This document shows, in pieces, positions 57,057-64,000 of a DNA stretch of 64,000 nt (its first letter is position 1; every line of letters starts with the position of its first letter). Source of the stretch: Cyathus striatus (Eukaryota > Basidiomycota > Agaricomycetes > Agaricales > Nidulariaceae); assembly GCA_025738555.1 (NCBI GenBank), contig JAOVFP010000023.1, positions 744,001-808,000 on the forward strand, read 5' to 3'. Position numbers and translations under genes: made by a program. Below the pieces are notes generated by a model. It saw nothing but the letters and a program-made list of their open reading frames with translations, did not search any database and was not told where the DNA came from.

Positions 57057-59790
57057 ATGGTACTTGACGACCTCAACGGTGTTACAAAGCATACCACCCC
57101 CAATGCAGCCACCCACCTCGTAGACACATCAGGTCCTTTCAAAGCCATGCATCGTTCAAAGCCTGCCACTCTGCTATCCAAGTTTGTGGACGCCAATAGG
57201 GAGCTGGAAAAATACAAGTGCGGTCCACTTCTTCTACTTGCTACTGCCTTTTCTTTTATTCACCCCGCCCCAGAAATGGCCACCCTGTTAAGGTTGATGG
57301 ACATGGCCTCTCGGTTTCTGCAGTGGCTGCTGCTGCTCGCTATCATGCATCTGTTGAACTAGATAGCTCAGCGGCTGTCAAGGAGCGTCTCGCAAAGAGT
57401 AGGAAGGTTATTGTAGACAAAGTAGAAAGCGGTGCTAGTGTCTACGGCTTGTCTACTGGGTTTGGAGGAAGCGGTAAGAGTGAGTTTATATCCCGCATAT
57501 TCGTTTCTGAAGACTTTCGTCTGCAGCGGATACTAGAACCGATCAACCGTTACTGCTGGGTCATGCCCTCCTTCAGCATCAGCACACTGGTGTTCTTCCT
57601 TCCTCACCCAAGTCCCTTGATGTCTTGCCTCTCTCCGATCCTATGAGCTCTACAAGCATGCCAGAATCATGGGTTCGGTGAGCCTATTTATATCATGATG
57701 ACTGTTTACATCTCATTCCATTTCAGTGCTGCCATTTTGATTCGCATGAATTCTCTTATTCGTGGCCATTCGGGTGTTCGATGGGAGCTCATTGAAAAGA
57801 TGAATGAGCTACTACGGGCTAACATCACCCCTGTCGTCCCTCTGCGTGGTAGCATTTCTGCATCTGGAGGTGGGCCAGGTCTCGGCTGTTTACGAAGGGA
57901 AACTCACATTCACACTCTCAGACCTCTCTCCACTTTCGTACATTGCCGGAACACTTGGTAGGCTTATATTATAGGTTACTAATTCCACGATTTAACCTCA
58001 ATTTCGACTCCAAAGTGGGTAACCCGGCCATCCGTGTCTTCCATGGTCCCGCCAAATTTGGTGCTCGCCAGATGTCTCCTTCAGCAGATGTCCTCTCGGC
58101 CAGTAATATTCAACCTATCACGCTAGCTTCGAAGGAACATTTGGGTATCTTGAATGGGACAGCATTCTCAGCTGCAGTGGCATCGTTGGCATTGAACGAT
58201 GCTGTCCATATGGCTCTTTTAGCTCAGGTGTGCACGGCATTGGGAACTGAAGCTCTCAACGGCACTCGCGCATCACACGATCCCTTTATTCACGCTACTG
58301 CTCGCCCACATCCTGGACAGGTGTGCTGCCTTTTAATTGCTTCCGTAAACTCAATATTAACCATACATCAGATTGAATGTGCCCAGAACATCTTCTATCT
58401 GTTAAATGACAGCAAGCTAGTCCAGCTTGAGGAAGAGGAAGTCAGTCTGGAGGATGACCGATACTCTCTTCGCCAAGATCGCTACCCTCTCCGCACATCA
58501 CCTCAATTCCTTGGTCCTCAGATCGAAGACATACTTGCTGCTCTTCAATCCGTGACTCAAGAATGCAATTCCAGTAAGTCATAAACGCCCAGATTGTAAG
58601 AAAACTTGCTCATATAATTTCCTAGCTACCGATAATCCATTGATTGACGGAGAGACCGGTATCATTCATCACGGTGGCAACTTTCAAGCTATGGCCGTAA
58701 CAAACGCCATGGAAAAGACGCGCCTCGCTCTTCATCACATTGGGAAACTCCTGTTTGCCCAAAGCACGGAACTCACCAACCCCACAATGAATAACGGCTT
58801 GCCTCCTTCCCTTGCAGCAACCGATCCTTCCCTAAATTATCACGGAAAAGGGACTGACATTGCCACCGCTGCGTACGTAGCGGAGCTGGGGTATCTTGCA
58901 AATCCCGTATCTTCTCATGTTCAGTCTGCGGAAATGCATAACCAAGCTGTCAAGTAAGAGTTGGGTAGTAGTATTGCGAGTTTTTATTGGCTGACGTTTT
59001 GGTAGCTCTATGGCTCTGGTATCTGCCCGTGCCACCATCACGTCACTTGAGGTGTTATCGTTGCTTACTGCAACATATCTCTACCTTCTCTGTCAAGGTA
59101 GGATGAACATTAATTTCTATTCAAAAGAGAGCTAATATATTTTCCACCCTCCAACAGCCGTCGATCTTCGTGTACTGAATAAGGAGTTCATCGTTGGCCT
59201 TGAGGTTATTGTGGCAGAGGAGTTGCGCTCTTCGTTTGGTTCCTTCCTTTCAGAGACCCAACAGGAAATGCTATTTCAGAAAATTATCAAATCGATGGAG
59301 CACAGCCTGGACAAAACAACGTCTATGGATAACGAAGATCGCATGATCACGGCTGCTGCTTCCTCTACTGCCTCTATCATAGACTACTTCATGGCCGGAA
59401 ACTTCTCTGAAGAAAATACCAGTATCAAATCCATCTCACAGTTCCGCGAGAAAGTCGCTTCGCGGTCTGCATCATTATTTGATTCGCTTCGCAAGGACTT
59501 CCTCACTGGACAGCGGGGTCCATCGCCTGCCAGTTCATACCTTGGAAAAACGAAAGCTATCTACGAGTTTATTCGTGTTCAGCTCGGCATTAGAATGCAT
59601 GGATTTGAGAACTATAGTATGTTCGCTAATGGTCTTGGGGTTGATGACCAATCTATCGGCCAAAACATTTCACTGATTCATGAAGTACGTATTCAGCTTT
59701 ATGTAGTGATAATTATACTAACGCCATATCTTCTTGCAGGCCATTCGTGACGGCAAGATGCAGCCTGTTGTCCTGTCGCTATTTATTTAA
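57057..59790 (+). CDS. PAL: phenylalanine ammonia-lyase
   Basis: Deaminates L-phenylalanine to trans-cinnamate; in fungi used for phenylalanine catabolism and secondary metabolism. The start is [20 protein letters not shown]. Joined over short introns the family landmarks are [35 protein letters not shown] (catalytic Tyr loop), [28 protein letters not shown], and the MIO-forming [16 protein letters not shown], where the Ala-Ser-Gly triad cyclises. Intron 4 (57871-57923) splits the Asp codon right after the triad. Next come [30 protein letters not shown], and a C-terminal shielding domain. The C-terminus ends [10 protein letters not shown]. Around 700 residues, which suits the family. Nothing is missing from the active site. 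HAL (histidase) is excluded by the long C-terminal extension. Confidence 0.95.
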
Positions 59791-60131
59791 ATTTATACGT
59801 ATATTTAGACTGCAACCATAAATCATACACTGTAACTGTATCTCACAGTTTTAGTACATTTGAAATAAAGTGTCATATTCAAGGACATGTCGGGAAATAT
59901 TTAGATACGTGAATTCACAAAAGTGTCTGAAACGTAACATATACACTTTGTTTTCGATGAAATGATAATGATGACTGAGTGAAATATAGTAAGAACCCGA
60001 TCCTACAAGGTGTTGATCTCATTTATAATTTGAGAAACGAAGAAATAACGCGTCAAGCTACAATATTCATACACATATAACAGAAACAATAATTTAGGCA
60101 AAGATCGACACTCAGATGGAGTTTAGAAGAA
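59791..60131. other. convergent intergenic PAL/CDF
   Basis: 341 bp of AT-rich 3' sequence with several polyadenylation-like AATAAA-type words; no gene. Confidence 0.45.
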
Positions 60132-61770
60132 CTATTCAGTAGGTTCAAACTTCACTCGAACCTCTGCAATCTCCTTCCTTGCATTCTTCAGTGTCTGAGA
60201 TATCTTTTCTTCAAGTGTTGAAGTCTGCAGGACGGTGAAAGTAGATGGCACGTTCACCGTTAAGTCCACATACAGCTGCGACCCTGCCCTACGCGCACGA
60301 AGTTGCTCTAGAGAGATAAATCCAAGAGTATCTGAAGATGTGGGTATCAACTGATTGATCTGAAGGGGGTCGAGAGTCTTTTGAAGCGAACGACAAGTTC
60401 GTAATGATACACCAGCATCTGTAAGATCCCCCCAAGCTCCTCTCAACAGTGCGTAACCTTGCTGAAGAATCACTCCAGACACTATTAAACCTAGAGGAAG
60501 AATTTAGACACTAGACAAAAGGTACTTTTGTGGCGCCCACCTCCAACAGGGTCTAGCGGAAATGCAGGAAACATCCAGGTTCCAAGGATTGCAAAAAACG
60601 CAACGAGACTTGAATAAGCATCACTTCTGTGGTGAATGGCATTTGCTAATAAGACGGGACTCTTTTCGTCATCCGCTACAACTTTTGTTATCCTGTAAAG
60701 CCACTCCTTCACCACCACGCTAACAAGGGCAAACCATGCAGCGTTTGGATCAACACTGTGAACATGACTATGACCTATTTCAGGTAAAGGCGCACTTGAG
60801 GTAATGTAGTGCAATATTTCGTAGGCTGGTCCCGGAGGCATCGTTGTTACGGCCTCTGCAAGAGTGGCAATCAGAAGGTGATAGGAGTGAAATCCAATTC
60901 CGATGGCACCGCCAATTAGAAGAAGTGAAATTGTAGTCGTCCCCACAGTTTCGAACTTGGCGAAGCCATATGGGTATTTTAACGATGGAGGTTTCTTCGA
61001 GAATCTCCAACAATACAACGTCACGAAGTCACCTAACAAATCTGTGCTGTATCTGTTAACATTCAAAATTGCGATTTAGTTGTATAATTTAAACAGACCA
61101 CTCATCGAATGCCCCGCATCAGCAAGTAAGGAAGCTGAGTGCATGTACCATCCCGCCAGGCCCTTTGCGCCTGTTAGCGCGACATTGGAGAATAAGCCCA
61201 CCAGCGTGATTTGACTACCTCTGTCACCTGTAACAGACAACACATTATGTAAAACAGAAGAAATATAATACTGCATGGAAGATACAGACCCTGGCCTCGA
61301 AGAGCTGCAATGATCTTCTCTGGATCTTTAGTATGACCTGGTTCCCCAGGTGCGTGGGTATGCCCGAAAAGTGAATGCGAGTGGGTATGAGAATGGTCAT
61401 GATCGTGGTCGTTGTCGTCATTATGCGGTGCACCATTTCCATTTGAGTTCAGCGAATTGCGATTTTCCTTGGTAGAATGCGAGCGTTGTTGAGACATCGA
61501 GCGAAACTTTGGTTGTTGAAAAGAACGCGGGGTTGTGTGGCAGACGAATGAGCGTGGCCCAAGTTGTGGATTGTTGTATAGTGGCGCGCTAAATTGAATC
61601 CTCAGGGATGGATTAATATCGTAACCGTCTAAGTAATGCCACGACACCAGGGATCGCAGTAGAGAAGGTGTACGTGTACTCGCATACTGCGGGTGCGTGC
61701 TAGCGCGGAAGGAGCGTAAGGTGGCTTGTGCTTTACAGATGTGGTGCGAAAGTTGTGGTTGAGACATCAA
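60132..61770 (-). CDS. MMT1: mitochondrial CDF metal transporter (Mmt1/Mmt2 type)
   Basis: Cation diffusion facilitator, probably moving iron or manganese out of mitochondria. The first 100 residues are Arg/Ser-rich without acidic residues early on, a presequence-like start (MMSQPQLSHHICKAQATLRS). A His/Asp tract (HDHDHSHTHSHS) precedes the membrane part. CDF motifs: SLLADAGHSMSD, joined to LLGDFVTLYCWRFSKKPP, gives the H-x-x-x-D metal site of helix 2; NAIHHRSDAYSSLVAFFAIL gives that of helix 5. Between lies KYPYGFAKFETVGT, typical for the subfamily. The C-terminal cytosolic or matrix domain ends with LYVDLTVNVPSTFT and EVRVKFEPTE. About four introns. Either of two adjacent Met codons at 61770/61767 could start it. 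Confidence 0.88.
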
Positions 61771-62235
61771 GACGGTTTCTATAGAAGTAGAAGTTATGCG
61801 ATCTTCGGCGATGATACTTATACTAGTAAGTATGGAAGCTGGGAATCAGAGCGATTCGCTTCTGAAATTGACTTCGAATTCAGAAATTGACTGTCGAGTG
61901 GGAGATTGGACACCTCACCGTTCCCAGCGACCAAGAAGTGGAGGGGGACGCAGAGTGAGCGCAAAGGAAGATACTAGACCGTACACTCGCGTATATATGT
62001 ACCCATCCAAGACTCCGGGTATTCTTCTTCTCCACGACTCCAACACGGGCTGCAGTGGCAGCCGCAGCTTTATTGACAATGTGCATGTGGTTGACTGATG
62101 ATGACTCTCCCATTGCAATTTTCCACCCATGCTGAACGACCGCAACCTGACCGCAGCCCTTCATTGTGATTATCTACGGTGACTAATTAATTCAAATCAT
62201 ATCTGCAGGTGTAATGATGTCATTCTTTGCGTTAT
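61771..62235. other. intergenic between two minus-strand genes
   Basis: 465 bp; the promoter of the CDF gene and the 3' end of the dehydrogenase gene. Overlapping open frames on both strands (61796-62098 plus; 61880-62164 minus) have no family resemblance. Confidence 0.45.
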
Positions 62236-63827
62236 CTATTCGAGAGGAACAACATATAATTCCTTCAGCATCCTTACTACCGTAGGAACATCGATGCTGG
62301 GATCATCCTGTGTACCAAGGGCCCCGGAGGCTATCGATTCTAACTCCCCCACAGGAACCTTGTATTCCGTAAGATTCGACGAAACGCCAAGTTCGCCTAC
62401 CAATCTATCATCGAGTGTGAGTCTCGTGCGTGCTTACAAGTTACCAATATCGCGTTATTGACACACCGGTTAATCAGAGCACCTAGTCGGCACACATCCC
62501 CTTCTAAAGAGCCTGTAGGTATTTCTTCGAGATAGAACAGCGCACGTGCAAGATATTCTTTGTCCTCTTGGGAACCAATCTTGGCTTTAAGAGTAACAGT
62601 TGGGCCCAGAGTAATGCACTATCAAAGGTTTGAGGGCGTAAACATTTGGTTGCCGAGCTGGAGACCTCAGTACAACGCTTACCGATGTAATTCCGTGTGG
62701 AATGCCATACCTCGCACCTAATTTATGACCCAAAGAATGCGACAATCCCAGTGCACTAACAAATTTAGTTTACATTGAAGGTAAAAGTGTATTCCAACAA
62801 TATACCTATATCTTTCGAGTTTCATAGGCCATAAACTCATCCAAGATGCAAGTTGCAATTTTTGACGAGCTACGATGTCTTGTGGATTTGCCTTGGATAT
62901 GGGAAGATACTTGAAAAGATCAGTGATTGCTGCATAGCATAGGTATTTGACTGGGGGAGTAACCCCAGGACGGTACAGATTTTCTGTAACACTTGGTAAG
63001 TAGTTGAAAGGCGTTTTCATATAAATATGCTCGTACCGACTGCATGGTCTAAAGAACGAATCCCAGTCGAAAGCCTGTGTAAAGGACGTTCTTGTCAGTA
63101 AAAATACTTGATTCTAGATGAGTACCTGCCAAAGACGTTCGGGAGTTGCTAGCGTCAATTCAGCATCGAGAATGATTCCGGCTGGAGCAAGTTCCTGAGA
63201 ACTGACTGCAACTTTATGGCCTTCATCATTCGTAAAACCTGCTCCGATCTATGACAGCAATGGTGTAAACGTCTTCATTTTAGAGTGATAGTATCATGTA
63301 GCCTACAGTGTATTCAGCCGCACTGAGCGTAGTAGGAATTGCAATTTGTCGAAGGGTAGATCCACCTGTTTCCTGTTGAATGTTGTACAAAATAGCCTTG
63401 GATCCATCCACAGGAGACCCTCCTCCAACAGCAACGATAATGTCACACTTGTGTTCCTTGAAGATTTGGATGCCTTTCCGAATACCTGCAATCGGCGTAT
63501 GTTCGCCGATTTCGTAAAATGTAGCGCCAAATGCATCATGCTCCTTCAGGATGGCTTCTACTTTCTTCACAACGTCTGTCTAAGGAGGATCACGATTTAC
63601 ACACACGCACATAGTTACATTAGGTTTAGCACATCATGACTTACCTTGTCATGAAGACTCCTTCCGGTGACCAAGAGCGCCTTTGTGCCTCCAATTGTTT
63701 CAAGCAACTTTGGAAGCGCGCTTGTTACGCATCCAGGACCGTAGTATACACCCTTCAACGTGTCAGTCCAGCCATAGAAACCTTGCAAAGCGGTAGATTC
63801 CCTGGGTGTTGCTTCGAGTGCAGACAT
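62236..63827 (-). CDS. iron-containing alcohol dehydrogenase family (maleylacetate reductase-like)
   Basis: NAD(P)-dependent oxidoreductase; substrate unknown. The start MSALEATPRESTALQGFYGW is followed by the dinucleotide part: GTKALLVTGRSLHDK, CDIIVAVGGGSPVDGSKAIL, IAIPTTLSAAEYT and GAGFTNDEGHKVAVSS. In the metal-domain helix the sequence is GIRSLDHAVENLY where classical members read G-L-D-A-L-x-H-A-x-E; the first Asp ligand is Arg here, while the His ligands in SLDHA and ALGLSHSLGHKLGARYGIPH remain. That replacement is typical of the maleylacetate reductase branch, which works without iron. The end is DVPTVVRMLKELYVVPLE. About five introns. Its 5' side reaches 173 bp from the end of the window, so the promoter is mostly included. 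Confidence 0.88.
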
Positions 63828-64000
63828 TTTGTGAAAAAAACTGAAGAGAAAGGAAGATATTTATATCGAGGAGTCGGCAATACTATCTCATAGCGTGGGG
63901 AGTGAGGGAAAGCTTAGTTATCCTGGAGCACCGAATTGGAATTAAAGTCTCAATGAACATAACTGGTTTGACGAAGCATACGGTCAGGTGGATCGGTGGA

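Noticed and set aside
61880..62164. 94-codon minus-strand ORF between the CDF and Fe-ADH genes
   Set aside because: Overlaps similar-length frames on both strands, with no domain or conserved start context.
1..64000. Transposons, CRISPR arrays, tRNA or rRNA genes
   Set aside because: I looked for terminal repeats, transposase or reverse-transcriptase motifs, regular spaced repeats and tRNA T-loop words, and saw none that held up.

Overview
The window is nuclear DNA from a filamentous fungus, most likely an Agaricomycete-type basidiomycete. Nearly every gene is broken by many 45-90 bp introns with GT-AG ends and CTRAY-type branch sites. Intergenic gaps are mostly a few hundred bases. The gene families (Csf1/BLTP1, DUF6533, Zn2Cys6 factor, DUF1746, Clr3/Hda1 with Arb2 tail, SDHAF4, phenylalanine ammonia-lyase) are fungal. 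I found no rRNA or tRNA gene, no transposon and no prokaryotic feature. All gene models were built by hand from reading frames, splice sites and remembered family motifs; no alignment was run.

Layout. 0.8-6 kb: U2AF small subunit (+), ALG14 (-), APC8/CDC23 (+). 6-12.5 kb: a GLTSCR1/BICRA-domain protein (+), a CLC chloride/proton exchanger (+), SmD3 (+). 13.7-18 kb: SDHAF4/Sdh8 (-) divergent from a Zn2Cys6 transcription factor (+), with a long CTC/TCC pyrimidine tract between them. 18.5-21 kb: YIP1 (-) and NSA2 (+). 21-32 kb: one 11-kb gene for the lipid-transfer protein Csf1/BLTP1 (-). 32.4-37.2 kb: an NDUFAF8-like twin-CX9C protein (+), a DUF1746 protein (-), a four-helix membrane protein (-), a DUF6533 membrane protein (+). 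37.6-44.2 kb: a class II histone deacetylase (+) convergent with a membrane-anchored amidohydrolase (-). 44.4-51 kb: RAD10/ERCC1 (+), an unknown nuclear protein (-), TFIIH subunit SSL1 (+). 51-64 kb: NIPA-type magnesium transporter (-), TCP11/SOK1-domain protein (+), a gene-poor 2 kb, phenylalanine ammonia-lyase (+), mitochondrial CDF metal transporter (-), iron-containing alcohol dehydrogenase family protein (-).

The genes are mostly unrelated housekeeping functions. The clearest functional neighbourhood is RAD10 - unknown protein - SSL1: both named genes act in nucleotide excision repair, and the protein between them has PCNA-box-like motifs at both ends. Other notable points are unusual splicing (a 6-nt exon in SmD3, a GC-AG intron in YIP1, an ATG-only coding exon in NSA2), overlapping upstream ORFs at SmD3 and the TCP11 gene, and an in-frame coding-like extension after the stop of the Zn2Cys6 factor. 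I did not find a convincing wholly new system.
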